From contig NZ_AQWP01000001.1 of the NCBI RefSeq assembly GCF_000375585.1, positions 1,192,788 through 1,256,787 on the forward strand: a stretch of 64,000 nt of DNA, in the 5' to 3' direction. The notes under the pieces are model-generated. The model was not told the origin of the DNA. It worked only from the letters and a program-made list of their open reading frames with translations, and ran no database searches. The translations under genes and the position numbers were made by a program. Below, piece by piece: positions 1 through 8,232 of the stretch (positions are counted from its first letter, which is position 1; each line of letters begins with the position of its first letter). Source of the stretch: Sinorhizobium meliloti 4H41 (GTDB lineage: Bacteria > Pseudomonadota > Alphaproteobacteria > Rhizobiales > Rhizobiaceae).

Positions 1-383
1 TCGCCCGTCAGCGCTTCCATCCAGTAGGCCTCGTCGCTAGCCGGCGTGCCATGGCAGAGAAAGAGAGCGTCCCGGTAGACAAGGGTCGCCGGCAGAGCGG
101 CCAGCCAGTCGAGGTGGCGCTCATCGAGCTCTTCATGGGCGGAGCGGTCGGACAATCCCATGCGGGCAGGGTCGAGCGTGAGAAGATAGCGGTCGTGATT
201 GCCGCGTATCGCAGCGGTACGGCGGCGGATCAGGATCTCCGCTGTCCGCGCGGCATTCAGCGGGCCGCTCAGATGATCGCCAAGATTGACGATCTCGTCG
301 ATGCCCTGTGCATCGATGTCGGCAAGCACGGCCTCGAGCGCGAGATCGTTGCCGTGAACATCGGAAATCACCGCGATTCTCAT
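1..383 (-). CDS. metallophosphoesterase family protein (3' part cut by window edge)
   Basis: The reading frame starts at the ATG read from 383 and runs off the left edge. The N-terminus MRIAVISDVHGN carries the D-x-H metal-binding motif of calcineurin-like phosphoesterases; LGDHLSG and RGNHDR follow at the spacing expected for the GD and GNHD motifs of this family, and a further LFLCHGTP segment lies near the cut end. The family hydrolyses phosphate mono- or diesters with two metal ions; the substrate cannot be read from sequence. It lies 11 bp downstream of the DUF2842 gene on the same strand, so the two may be co-transcribed. The C-terminal part is not visible. Confidence 0.85.
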   Translation of the reverse strand, partial: MRIAVISDVHGNDLALEAVLADIDAQGIDEIVNLGDHLSGPLNAARTAEILIRRRTAAIRGNHDRYLLTLDPARMGLSDRSAHEELDERHLDWLAALPATLVYRDALFLCHGTPASDEAYWMEALTG

Positions 384-394
384 GCCCGGAAACC

Positions 395-607
395 TCAGTG
401 ATCGGCGGCGGGTTTTTCCATCCATTTGATGATCAGCATGGCGGGAAGGACCCACAGCAGGCCGGTGAAGAAGAAATAAAGCAGATGCACCCACCACGGA
501 GACGCGCCGAGCAGCAGGGAAGCGAAGGTAACGGCCGCAAGTGCGTAGACGACGACGAGGATGATGAGCAGGACGGTACCGATCAGTTTTCGGAGGCGTA
601 CGGGCAT
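395..607 (-). CDS. DUF2842 family small membrane protein
   Basis: This 70-residue protein has a basic N-terminus (MPVRLRKLIG) followed by two long hydrophobic segments, about residues 8-30 and 38-60, joined by a short turn containing GASPWW. It ends in a short polar tail. This matches the small two-helix inner-membrane proteins grouped as DUF2842 in alphaproteobacteria, whose function is unknown. I start it at 607 because the in-frame ATG further upstream adds only a polar stretch in front of the conserved start. The phosphoesterase gene follows 11 bp downstream. Confidence 0.75.
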   Translation of the reverse strand: MPVRLRKLIGTVLLIILVVVYALAAVTFASLLLGASPWWVHLLYFFFTGLLWVLPAMLIIKWMEKPAADH

Positions 608-781
608 TTTTCGATCTTTCGGTGGCGGCAGCGTTGGCACTCGGGCGGCCCGCGACGGCATGCCGCAAAGGGTTCGGCCTTGTTTTGCACGGCACTCTGG
701 TGCAAATCAACGGCTTTGAGACCGTCCTGACCGGCAATGCCGGCATAGCGGTACCGTTTCCGCGACAGATGAGGAAGTGCC

Positions 782-1885
782 ATGGCCCACGCCGAATTGG
801 CAACAGAACAGATGCTGCTCAAAGAGATCGGCAGAACCGAGCGCAACCGCCGGCAGATCCGCGGCTGGCTTGCCGCCGTTCTCTTCGCTCTGTTTGCGCT
901 GGTGCTCGTCGGAGGGGCTACGCGACTGACCGAATCCGGCTTGTCGATCACCGAGTGGAAACCCGTCCACGGCGTCATACCGCCGCTCTCCGCGGAGGAA
1001 TGGGAGGAGGAATTCCGCCTCTACCAGCGCATTCCGCAATATGAGCAGATCAACAAAGGCATGACGGTGGACGAGTTCAAGACCATCTTCTGGTGGGAAT
1101 GGGCGCACCGGCTGCTCGCGCGCGGCATCGGGGTGATCTTCGCTTTGCCGTTCTTCTTCTTCTGGATCACGGGGCGGATCGAGCGGCGTCTGCGGCTGCC
1201 GCTTCTCGGAATCCTGGCGCTCGGCGGTTTTCAGGGATTCATCGGCTGGTGGATGGTATCCTCCGGTCTGGCGGAACGGACTGCAGTCAGCCAGTACCGG
1301 CTTGCCACGCATCTGACCATCGCCTGCCTGATCTTTGCCGCCTGCATGTGGATTTACCGGGGGCTGTGTCCGCATTCCGACGACGCGCATCCGACGAAAA
1401 GGTCGCAAGGCATGGCGGCGGTCATCGCGATCATGAGCCTCTTCCAGATCTATCTGGGCGCGATCGTCGCGGGTCTCGATGCGGGTCTGAGCTACAACAC
1501 CTGGCCGCTGATGGACGGGGCGATCGTGCCGGGCGGTCTGTTCGTGCAGCAGCCCGCCTGGATCAATCTCTTCGAAAATCCGAAGACGGTGCAGTTCGTC
1601 CACCGTCTCGGCGCCTATCTGCTGTTCGCATTGGCGCTTTGGCACATGATCGCGTCCCTCCGCGCCGCGCCGGAGACGACACATGCCCGCCGCTCGGTGC
1701 TCCTGTTCGCGCTGGTGACGGTGCAGGCGGCAATCGGCATCACGACGTTGCTACTGCAGGTACCGATCGGCTGGGGCGTATTGCATCAGGGCGGCGCCCT
1801 CGCCGTGCTCGGCTTCGCGATCGCCCATTGGCGCGGTTTCGTCGGCACCTATCCGACAGACACGGCGATAGAAATGCGCGACTGA
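782..1885 (+). CDS. ctaA: heme A synthase (CtaA/Cox15)
   Basis: A 367-residue polytopic membrane protein with about eight hydrophobic segments. It matches the alphaproteobacterial (type 2) CtaA/Cox15 family, which oxidises the C8 methyl of heme O to formyl to give heme A for aa3-type cytochrome oxidases. Diagnostic segments are [18 protein letters not shown] near residue 45, EWAHR with its heme-ligand-type histidine near 109, a THLT histidine near 175, FVHRLGAYL, and VLHQGGA near the C-terminus. A purine-rich GAGGAAG lies just before the ATG. The gene is divergent from DUF2842 and is closed by a strong hairpin terminator at 1908-1938. Confidence 0.93.
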   Translation: MAHAELATEQMLLKEIGRTERNRRQIRGWLAAVLFALFALVLVGGATRLTESGLSITEWKPVHGVIPPLSAEEWEEEFRLYQRIPQYEQINKGMTVDEFKTIFWWEWAHRLLARGIGVIFALPFFFFWITGRIERRLRLPLLGILALGGFQGFIGWWMVSSGLAERTAVSQYRLATHLTIACLIFAACMWIYRGLCPHSDDAHPTKRSQGMAAVIAIMSLFQIYLGAIVAGLDAGLSYNTWPLMDGAIVPGGLFVQQPAWINLFENPKTVQFVHRLGAYLLFALALWHMIASLRAAPETTHARRSVLLFALVTVQAAIGITTLLLQVPIGWGVLHQGGALAVLGFAIAHWRGFVGTYPTDTAIEMRD

Positions 1886-1907
1886 TTTGCCTGCGATCGA
1901 ACGAACC

Positions 1908-1938
1908 AAAACCCCGGCAGGAACGCTGCCGGGGTTTT
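1908..1938. terminator. bidirectional intrinsic terminator between ctaA and argC
   Basis: A perfect 13-bp stem, AAAACCCCGGCAG paired with its complement around a 5-nt loop. It ends in TTTT when read on either strand and sits between the convergent ctaA and argC genes, so it can stop transcription from both sides. Confidence 0.88.
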
Positions 1939-1955
1939 CGTCTTGACTGGCCGTG

Positions 1956-2888
1956 TCAGGCGGACAGCATCAGGTCCATGTTCTGGACGGCGGCGCCCGA
2001 GGCGCCCTTGCCGAGATTGTCGAGCAGCGCGACCAGATTGACATGCGCTCCACCCTGGGTGCCGAAGACGAAAAGCTTCATGGCGTCGCTGCCGGCGAGC
2101 TCCGTCGCGTCGATCCGGGCGTGCTTGGCGCTCTCTTCAAGCGGCACGACTTCGACGATCGACTGTCCCGCATAATGGTCGACGAGGGCCCGATGGATCG
2201 TTTCCAGCGTTGCACCGGCCGCCAGGTCCTCGAGATAGAGCGGCACCTGCACGATCATCCCCTGCGCGAACTTGCCGACGGAAGGGCTGAAGACCGGCGC
2301 GCGCTCCAGAAGCCCGTGCATCTTCATTTCCGGCACATGCTTGTGCTTCAGTGTAAGCCCGTAGAGGAAATGCGGCGCGTCGATGTGGTCCGGATTCCTG
2401 TCGTCCTCCATCTGCGCGATCATCTGCTTGCCGCCGCCGGTATAGCCGGAAACCGCATTGACGGTGACGGGATAGCCGTCCGGCAGGATACCCGCCTGAC
2501 GCAGAGGGCGAATCAGGGCGATCGCTCCGGTCGGGTAGCAGCCGGGATTGGCGACATGGCGTGCGTCGCGGATCCGCTGGGGCTGCGCCTTGTCCATTTC
2601 GGCAAAGCCATAGGCCCAGTCGGGCGCGACGCGATGCGCGGTCGACGTATCAATGATGCGCACGCGATTGTTTCCGGCAACCATGGCAACGGCCTCCCGC
2701 GAGGCGTCGTCCGGCAGGCATAGGATGGCGATATCGGCGCTGTTCAGAAGATCCTCGCGCATCGCTGCATTGCGTCGCTCCGCTTCCGGAATGGACAGGA
2801 GTTCGAGATCCGTACGGCCGGCCATGCGCACACGGATCTGCAGGCCCGTCGTGCCGTGTTCGCCATCGATAAAGATCTTCGGTTTCAT
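1956..2888 (-). CDS. argC: N-acetyl-gamma-glutamyl-phosphate reductase
   Basis: ArgC reduces N-acetyl-glutamyl-5-phosphate to the semialdehyde with NADPH, the third step of arginine synthesis in the cytosol. The protein is 310 residues, the length of the type 2 ArgC found in many alphaproteobacteria. HGTTGLQIR near residue 11 is the nucleotide-binding start, [10 protein letters not shown] contains the catalytic cysteine (Cys117), and SGYTGGGK and HVPEM lie in the substrate region. It starts at the ATG read from 2888, 91 bp after speB, and is probably transcribed with it. The shared terminator at 1908-1938 follows. Confidence 0.95.
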   Translation of the reverse strand: MKPKIFIDGEHGTTGLQIRVRMAGRTDLELLSIPEAERRNAAMREDLLNSADIAILCLPDDASREAVAMVAGNNRVRIIDTSTAHRVAPDWAYGFAEMDKAQPQRIRDARHVANPGCYPTGAIALIRPLRQAGILPDGYPVTVNAVSGYTGGGKQMIAQMEDDRNPDHIDAPHFLYGLTLKHKHVPEMKMHGLLERAPVFSPSVGKFAQGMIVQVPLYLEDLAAGATLETIHRALVDHYAGQSIVEVVPLEESAKHARIDATELAGSDAMKLFVFGTQGGAHVNLVALLDNLGKGASGAAVQNMDLMLSA

Positions 2889-2979
2889 GATTTTCCTGCT
2901 CCTGCAGTCCGTTAGCGGCGTTTCCGGAATCAGTCTGGCATAGAATTGAATCAATTTCTTGGGCGCGCCGCCGCTTCGA

Positions 2980-3936
2980 TCAGCCGCGCCTCTCCGCCAG
3001 CCACTCGGCACGCAGGCCCAGCATATACATGGCGATGGTCGAGCCAGCAATGGCGGTAAGGTCCGCGTGGTCGTAGGCAGGCGCCACCTCGACCACGTCG
3101 CTCCCGGCGATATGAAGCGCGCCGAGTTTGCGCAGGACCGACAGCATCTTTGCGCTTGACGGGCCGCCGGCCACGGGCGTGCCGGTGCCGGGCGCAAAGG
3201 CCGGGTCAAGGCAATCGATGTCGAAGGTCAGATAGGCGGGGCGGCTGTCGACATGGCGGATGATGGTATCGGCGATCTCCTCGGCGCGCATCTCCTCGAG
3301 CTCGTAGCCGTAGACGATCCGAAGGCCGCAATCCTCCGGAGCATGCGTCCGGATGCCGATCTGGATCGAGCGGTCCACGTCGATCAGTCCCTCGCGTGCC
3401 GCGCGGCCGACGAAGGAGCCATGATCGATGCGGCCTTTCTCGTCCGGCCAGGTGTCCTGATGGGCGTCGAACTGGACGAGGGCGAGGGGCCCGTGCAGGG
3501 CTGCATGGGCCCTGAGGATGGGATAGGTGACGAAGTGGTCGCCGCCGAGCGTCAGCAGGTAGGCGCCGGACTTCAGGATTTTCGACGCCTCGCGCTCGAT
3601 CGTCTGGGGAGTCTTCGAATGGTTGCCGTAGTCGAGCAGGCAATCGCCGTAATCGATCGTCGCCATGTCGGCAAACAGGTCGCGCTGGAACGGATATTGC
3701 GGATCGTTGTCGAAGATCGCCGATGCGCGTCGGATCGCCTGTGGCCCGAAGCGCGCGCCGGGGCGGTTCGACGTGGCCGCATCGAACGGGATTCCCCAGA
3801 CGACCGCCTCCACACCCTTGAGCTCTTTGGTGTATTTCCGCCGCATGAAGGAAAGGATGCCGGCATGCGTCGGATCGGAGGCCGCCGCCGTCAGTGATTT
3901 TGCAGTGATCGCGTGGTCGATCGACTTGTTGGCCAT
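2980..3936 (-). CDS. speB: agmatinase (ureohydrolase family)
   Basis: This 318-residue arginase/agmatinase-fold enzyme should hydrolyse agmatine to putrescine and urea using two Mn ions. The manganese motifs are all present: LGGDHF, FDAHQD and [15 protein letters not shown]. The start at 3936 is chosen because GGGAGAA precedes it at good spacing; the extra 18 upstream codons have no such site. An amidinohydrolase with another guanidino substrate cannot be excluded, since substrate choice in this family is hard to read from sequence. It lies between the rplM-rpsI operon, from which a terminator separates it, and argC. Confidence 0.9.
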   Translation of the reverse strand: MANKSIDHAITAKSLTAAASDPTHAGILSFMRRKYTKELKGVEAVVWGIPFDAATSNRPGARFGPQAIRRASAIFDNDPQYPFQRDLFADMATIDYGDCLLDYGNHSKTPQTIEREASKILKSGAYLLTLGGDHFVTYPILRAHAALHGPLALVQFDAHQDTWPDEKGRIDHGSFVGRAAREGLIDVDRSIQIGIRTHAPEDCGLRIVYGYELEEMRAEEIADTIIRHVDSRPAYLTFDIDCLDPAFAPGTGTPVAGGPSSAKMLSVLRKLGALHIAGSDVVEVAPAYDHADLTAIAGSTIAMYMLGLRAEWLAERRG

Positions 3937-4042
3937 GCTGTTCTCCCGACAGATGTGCGGGACGTTGGCCAATCGATCGGGGCAAGGCAAGAGCCCGGCG
4001 TCAAAATCATGTGCACGGGGACGCTATGGATGCACATGAAAA

Positions 4043-4065
4043 AAGGCCGGGACGAGCCCGGCCTT
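4043..4065 (-). terminator. intrinsic terminator of rplM-rpsI
   Basis: AAGGCCGGG pairs with CCCGGCCTT around a 5-nt loop. On the minus strand the stem runs into a T-rich stretch (TTTTTTCATG). It lies just past the rpsI stop codon. Confidence 0.85.
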
Positions 4066-4087
4066 CGAAAGTGCAGTCTGCAAGCGA

Positions 4088-4555
4088 TTAGCGCTTGGAG
4101 AACTGGAACGAACGACGTGCCTTGGCACGACCGTACTTCTTGCGCTCGACCACGCGGCTGTCGCGGGTGAGGAAGCCGCCGCGCTTCAGAACGGGGCGCA
4201 GGCCCGGTTCGAAGTAGGTGAGGGCCTTGGAAATGCCGTGACGAACGGCACCGGCCTGGCCGGAAAGGCCGCCGCCGGCGACGGTCGCGTCGATGTCGAA
4301 CTGGCCGTCACGGGCTGCCGCGACGACCGGCTGCTGCAGGATCATCTGCAGAACCGGACGGGCGAAGTAGTCCGAGAAAGGCTTGCCGTTGATGGTGATC
4401 TTGCCGGAACCGGCCTTGATCCAAACGCGGGCGACGGCGTCCTTGCGCTTGCCGGTCGCATAGGAGCGGCCCTGGGCGTCGACTTTCTTGACGTGAACCG
4501 GAGCAGCCGGTTCCGCGGTCGTGGCGATTTCCTTGAGAGCGGAAAGGTCAGCCAT
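4088..4555 (-). CDS. rpsI: 30S ribosomal protein S9
   Basis: The 155-residue protein has the S9 core ([33 protein letters not shown]) and ends in the highly basic tail RRSFQFSKR, which reaches the tRNA anticodon region in the P site. A roughly 25-residue alphaproteobacterial N-terminal extension precedes the core. The gene starts 2 bp after the rplM stop, the standard L13-S9 operon arrangement, and is followed by an intrinsic terminator at 4043-4065. Confidence 0.97.
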   Translation of the reverse strand: MADLSALKEIATTAEPAAPVHVKKVDAQGRSYATGKRKDAVARVWIKAGSGKITINGKPFSDYFARPVLQMILQQPVVAAARDGQFDIDATVAGGGLSGQAGAVRHGISKALTYFEPGLRPVLKRGGFLTRDSRVVERKKYGRAKARRSFQFSKR

Positions 4556-4557
4556 TA

Positions 4558-5022
4558 TCAGGCGCTCCTTGTGTTCTTGCTGTTCAGCTTGGCGACGTCG
4601 AGGACGGCCGGCTGCTGTGCTTCATGCGGGTGGTTCGAGCCGGCGTAGACACGCAGGTTCTTCATCTGGCGACGGCCGAGCGGGCCGCGCGGAACCATGC
4701 GCTCGACGGCCTTCTCGATGACGCGCTCCGGGAAGCGACCTTCGATGATCTGGCGCGCGGTGCGCTCCTTGATGCCGCCGGGGTAACCGGTGTGCCAGTA
4801 GTACTTCTTGTCGGTGTACTTCTTGCCGGTGAGGACGGCCTTCTCTGCATTGATGACGATGACGTTGTCGCCGTCGTCGACATGCGGCGTGTAGGTGGCT
4901 TTATGCTTGCCGCGCAGGCGGTTTGCGATAAGGGAAGCGAGGCGACCGACAACGAGGCCTTCGGCGTCGATGATGATCCACTTCTTCTCCACCTCTGCAG
5001 GCTTCTGAACGAAGGTTGCCAT
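4558..5022 (-). CDS. rplM: 50S ribosomal protein L13
   Basis: The 154-residue protein contains the L13 landmarks [36 protein letters not shown], the [12 protein letters not shown] segment and [19 protein letters not shown] start it at 5022 because the residues upstream have no homology-like features and the conserved MATF start is there. It heads the rplM-rpsI operon. A sigma70-type promoter (5136-5164) places a leader of about 107 nt before the start codon; the leader contains a small CCCGG/CCGGG hairpin at 5044-5060. Confidence 0.97.
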   Translation of the reverse strand: MATFVQKPAEVEKKWIIIDAEGLVVGRLASLIANRLRGKHKATYTPHVDDGDNVIVINAEKAVLTGKKYTDKKYYWHTGYPGGIKERTARQIIEGRFPERVIEKAVERMVPRGPLGRRQMKNLRVYAGSNHPHEAQQPAVLDVAKLNSKNTRSA

Positions 5023-5135
5023 ATCTAAACTCTTTCGTTTGGACCCGGAACGAAGCCGGGCGTTTCTTGTTGCTTGCTTTGACCTCGATGAGGGCAAAAA
5101 AGAAGGCGGCCCAGTCGGACCGCGATCTGGGGCAG

Positions 5136-5164
5136 CTTATAAGGAAGCTCGCCATCAAGGTCAA
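5136..5164 (-). promoter_or_regulatory. sigma70-type promoter of rplM-rpsI
   Basis: On the minus strand TTGACC (5164-5159) and TATAAG (5141-5136) are separated by exactly 17 nt, a near-consensus housekeeping promoter. The predicted start is near 5129, leaving a leader of about 107 nt before rplM. Confidence 0.75.
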
Positions 5165-5217
5165 GGCCGTCTTTCCGTGCGCCGTGAAAGAAGATGAAGC
5201 AAATTCAGATAGTTACC

Positions 5218-5241
5218 AGTGTGGTATAATTATACCACACT
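5218..5241. promoter_or_regulatory. perfect 24-bp palindrome, candidate operator
   Basis: The half-site AGTGTGGTATAA is followed immediately by its exact reverse complement. The centre is AT-rich and no T-run follows on either strand, so it does not look like a terminator. It lies directly after the thioesterase stop codon and about 55 bp upstream of the rplM -35 element. The shape (GT...AC arms with a TATAATTATA centre) is typical of operators for dimeric repressors such as GntR-family proteins; the regulator is unknown. Confidence 0.55.
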
Positions 5242-5673
5242 TCAACGGGGCGGAATCGAATAGGTCGCCGTCGCATGCGCGATCAAATCGGGACTTGCTA
5301 CCGTCTTTATCGAGGCGTCGAGAACGGCCAGCCGTTTGCCGAGTTTGAGAATCCGGCAGGTGCATTCCAGTGGTTCCGGTTCCGGCTTGCGCAGGAAGTT
5401 GATGTTGAGGCTGGTGGTGACGGCAAGCGCGACCGGACCGATATGCGCGATAAGCGCGATATAGGCCGACACGTCCGCCAGCGCGAAGAGCGTCGGGCCC
5501 GAGACCGTACCGCCCGGACGGATGTGGCGCTCGTTCGGGTCGAGCCGCATCGTGGCGAAGCCCGGTCCGGTCTCGGTCACCGCGAAGACCTTTCCGTCGG
5601 TGTGGACCTGCGGAAAATCGGTGTCGAGAAAGCGGTTGAGCTCCTCGACGGTCATGACCGGCTGCAGGGTCAT
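5242..5673 (-). CDS. PaaI-type hot-dog fold acyl-CoA thioesterase
   Basis: This 143-residue protein has the layout of the PaaI/4HBT thioesterase family: RHIRPGGTVSGPTLFALADVSAYIAL is the hot-dog helix region, with an Asp in the usual acidic position (ALADV), followed by TTSLNINFLRKP and a final beta sheet. Such enzymes hydrolyse acyl-CoA esters in the cytosol; the acyl group here is unknown. It is divergent from the enoyl-CoA hydratase homologue at 5846, and a shared role in acyl-CoA metabolism is plausible but only inferred. Confidence 0.82.
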   Translation of the reverse strand: MTLQPVMTVEELNRFLDTDFPQVHTDGKVFAVTETGPGFATMRLDPNERHIRPGGTVSGPTLFALADVSAYIALIAHIGPVALAVTTSLNINFLRKPEPEPLECTCRILKLGKRLAVLDASIKTVASPDLIAHATATYSIPPR

Positions 5674-5845
5674 CGCGTTCTCTCCCGTGTTACTTGCCTC
5701 GGTTGCACCCGTTACAAAACGTCCTGGAGCGCGCCGTGCAAGCGGGAAATTGGTCGTAGGCAGTCATAGGTCAGTCGGGAGCGCGGGGTTGAAAGAGCGG
5801 CGACGGCGGCGTACCACGACACGAACTTCGATATGGGAGAGAGCC

Positions 5846-6667
5846 ATGGCGGACGTCGTTTCATTCAGGAAAGAAGAGTCGAACGGACCCTTGCTGCGCG
5901 AGTTCGATGGCCCGGTCCTGCGGCTTACCCTCAACAATCCCCCGGCAAATGTGCTTTCGATCGCCCTGATGGAAGCACTGCTGGCGGCACTCGAAGAAGC
6001 GGCCGTCTCGAAGGAGATCAAGGTCGTCGTCATCGCGGCGACCGGGAAGCTCTTCTCCGCCGGCCACGATCTCAAGGAAATGACCGCCCACAGGGCCGAC
6101 GCCGACGGCGGCCGGGCGTTCTTCGAGCGAACGATTCGCCTCGCAGCCGAAGTCATGCTGGCGATCACCAGGCTGCCGCAGGCGGTCATCGCCGAAATCG
6201 ACGGCCTCGCGACCGCCGCCGGTTGCCAGCTGGTCGCCAGTTGCGACCTGGCGATCTGCACCGACACGTCGACCTTCTGCACCCCCGGCGTGAATATCGG
6301 CCTTTTCTGTTCTACGCCGATGGTCGCCCTGACGCGCGCCGCCCATCGCAAACAGGCGATGGAGATGCTTTTGACCGGTGAGACGATCGATGCCGGGACA
6401 GCGAAGGAGTTCGGTCTCGTCAACCGCATCGTCCCACGGCAATATCTGCGCCAGGTCATCGACAAATATGCGTCGATCATTGCCTCGAAGTCGCCGCAGG
6501 CGCTGAAGATCGGCAAGGAGGCTTTCTACCGTCAGACAGAAATGCCGCTTGCCGACGCCTACGACTTCGCTGTCGGCGTGATGGTCGAGAACATGCTCGC
6601 CCGCGATGCCGAGGAAGGTATCGGTGCCTTTCTCGGCAAGCGCATGCCGGAATGGAAAGAGGAATAG
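5846..6667 (+). CDS. enoyl-CoA hydratase/isomerase family protein, ECHDC3-like, lacking both catalytic Glu
   Basis: A 273-residue crotonase-fold protein. The CoA-binding and oxyanion-hole segments are visible (LFSAGHDLKEM near residue 69; IDGLATAAGCQLV near 118). In true enoyl-CoA hydratases the positions at Gln128 (GCQL) and Gly148 (TPGVNIG) are normally the two catalytic glutamates; both are absent. The pattern AAGCQLVASCDLA followed by TPGVNIGLFCSTP resembles the ECHDC3 branch as I know it. Water addition is therefore unlikely, and another crotonase-type or binding role is more probable. GGGAGAGAG provides the ribosome binding site before the ATG. Confidence 0.88.
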   Translation: MADVVSFRKEESNGPLLREFDGPVLRLTLNNPPANVLSIALMEALLAALEEAAVSKEIKVVVIAATGKLFSAGHDLKEMTAHRADADGGRAFFERTIRLAAEVMLAITRLPQAVIAEIDGLATAAGCQLVASCDLAICTDTSTFCTPGVNIGLFCSTPMVALTRAAHRKQAMEMLLTGETIDAGTAKEFGLVNRIVPRQYLRQVIDKYASIIASKSPQALKIGKEAFYRQTEMPLADAYDFAVGVMVENMLARDAEEGIGAFLGKRMPEWKEE

Positions 6668-6740
6668 TGCATGTCGCCCAAAAGTGTGCAGCGGTTTTGG
6701 GATAACGACATGCATGGTAACGAGCGCGACGCGCTTTAGG
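6668..6740. repeat. palindromic rhizobial intergenic repeat
   Basis: Between two convergent genes lie arms TGCATGTCGCCCAAAA (from 6668) and TTTTGGGATAACGACATGCA (to about 6713), pairing around GTGTGCAGCGG. A second small palindrome (GAGCGCG/CGCGCTT) follows at 6722-6737. I recognise this sequence type as a dispersed intergenic repeat of Sinorhizobium and relatives. The hairpin may also act as a terminator for both flanking genes. Confidence 0.7.
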
Positions 6741-6749
6741 TCCTGGGCC

Positions 6750-7637
6750 TCAGGCGAGCCTGAGGAGCAAGGCACCGAGCGCAATGATGCAGGCGGCGAT
6801 GATGCGCCAGGCGCTGACGCGCTCTCCGAGGAACACGACGGAGATGACGACGGCGAACAGGATCGCCGTTTCGCGGAGGGCCGCGACGGTGGCGACCGGG
6901 GCTTTCGTCATCGCCCAGAGCGCAAGGCCATAGGAGCCGATCGATCCGGCGCCGCCGACAAGCCCGCGCCACCAGTGACGGCTCACATGCCGCGCGACCG
7001 GCTTGACGCCGCGCCGCGCGAAGGCCCAGCCGAAGAGCAGGACCGGCGGCAGCAATGCCATCCAGAGCGTGTAGGATATGGCATTGCCGGAAATGCGGGC
7101 GCCTATCCCGTCGACATAGGTATAGCTCGCGATCACGCAGGCATTGAGCAGTGCCAGAACGATGGCGTGCCTGCCGCCCTTGCGGGATTCGAAGGCGAGC
7201 GTGAGCACGCCCGCGGAGATCGTCATGATGCCGGCCATCGCGCCGCCGCTCAGTTTCTCGCCGATGACGAGGCTGCTCGTCGCCGCGACGAGAAGAGGAG
7301 CGACGCCGCGCATCAAGGGATAGACCAGCCCGATGTCGCCTGCGCGGTAAGCGGCTGCGACCAGCTGGAAATAGGCGAACTGGAAAAGTGCCGAAACCAG
7401 AATGTAGGGCACGGCCTCGGAACCGGGCATCGGGAGGAAGGGCAGGAAGGGGAGCGCCACGACCGCGCCGCCAAGCGACACCATGGCGGCGTCGAGCGAT
7501 TTTTCCGTGCCGGCCTTGACGAGCGCGTTCCAGGTCGCGTGCAGCAGCGCTCCGAGAAGTACGAGCGCAATGACGTCCGGCGGCAAGATGAACCTCGGCG
7601 GGGTGATTGGGCGGGAAAGCCGGTTGTGGGCTCGCAT
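6750..7637 (-). CDS. DMT superfamily (EamA-type) permease
   Basis: The protein has ten hydrophobic segments arranged as two repeated five-helix EamA units, the usual design of drug/metabolite exporters in the inner membrane. Recognisable pieces are LLHATWNALVKAG in helix 1, YPLMRGVAPLLVA at the end of the first repeat, and SYGLALWAMTKAPVATVAALRET plus FLGERVSAWRIIAA in the second. The substrate is unknown. The start is uncertain: ATG at 7637 gives about 295 residues, while a TTG after AGGTTCATC near 7586 would begin just before the first helix and may be the real start. It is divergent from the CoA-binding protein gene. Confidence 0.85.
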   Translation of the reverse strand: MRAHNRLSRPITPPRFILPPDVIALVLLGALLHATWNALVKAGTEKSLDAAMVSLGGAVVALPFLPFLPMPGSEAVPYILVSALFQFAYFQLVAAAYRAGDIGLVYPLMRGVAPLLVAATSSLVIGEKLSGGAMAGIMTISAGVLTLAFESRKGGRHAIVLALLNACVIASYTYVDGIGARISGNAISYTLWMALLPPVLLFGWAFARRGVKPVARHVSRHWWRGLVGGAGSIGSYGLALWAMTKAPVATVAALRETAILFAVVISVVFLGERVSAWRIIAACIIALGALLLRLA

Positions 7638-7776
7638 TTGCCGAAATGCAACCGGAATTACAGATCGATCGCAACGAAACGGTGCAAATGCATGGCCGGG
7701 GAAGGTGCCTTGGTTGACTCGCGGCCGCTCCACGCCAACTATCGCTCCGCATGATAAACATGCGCGGACAACAAGC

Positions 7777-8205
7777 ATGCACCACGATGCCTACCCGGAT
7801 TATTATCTTGCCGACATCCTGCGCGAGACGAAGACCATCGCGCTCGTCGGCGCTTCGCCGAAGCCGGAGCGGCCGAGCTATCGCGTCATGGCCTTTCTTC
7901 TGCGCAAGGGATACCGCGTCATTCCGGTCAATCCCGGCCATGCGGGCGGTGCGATTCTCGACCAGCCGGTTGTAGCGCGCCTCGCGGATATAGGGGAGGC
8001 AATCGACATGGTCGACGTCTTCCGTGCGGCTTCGGCCTTGCCCGCGCTCGTCGACGAGATCCTGTCGCTGCCGGCCCTGCCCAAGGTTATCTGGGGACAA
8101 CTGTCCGTCCGCGACGATGCGGCTGCGGCCAAGGCCGAGGCCGCAGGCATCAAGATCGTCATGGACCGCTGCCCGGCAATCGAATATCCGCGACTGATCG
8201 GTTGA
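7777..8205 (+). CDS. CoA-binding domain protein (YccU-like)
   Basis: This 142-residue protein is a single Rossmann-like CoA_binding domain, as in the N-terminal part of succinyl-CoA synthetase alpha. TIALVGASPKPERPSYRV near residue 20 is the nucleotide-loop region, and GYRVIPVNPGHAG, DMVDVFRAA and VIWGQLSV follow, ending with MDRCPAIEYPRL, the typical C-terminal sequence of stand-alone members. Its biochemical role is not established. metY starts 27 bp downstream on the same strand, suggesting co-transcription. Confidence 0.85.
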   Translation: MHHDAYPDYYLADILRETKTIALVGASPKPERPSYRVMAFLLRKGYRVIPVNPGHAGGAILDQPVVARLADIGEAIDMVDVFRAASALPALVDEILSLPALPKVIWGQLSVRDDAAAAKAEAAGIKIVMDRCPAIEYPRLIG

Positions 8206-8232
8206 TCGTTAATAAATGAGGGAGGAACGACG

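Noticed and set aside
8206..8232. A SAM-II-type riboswitch before metY, as seen in other rhizobial sulfur genes
   Set aside because: Only 27 bp separate metY from the gene before it, too short for the riboswitch, and none of its pseudoknot sequence is visible.
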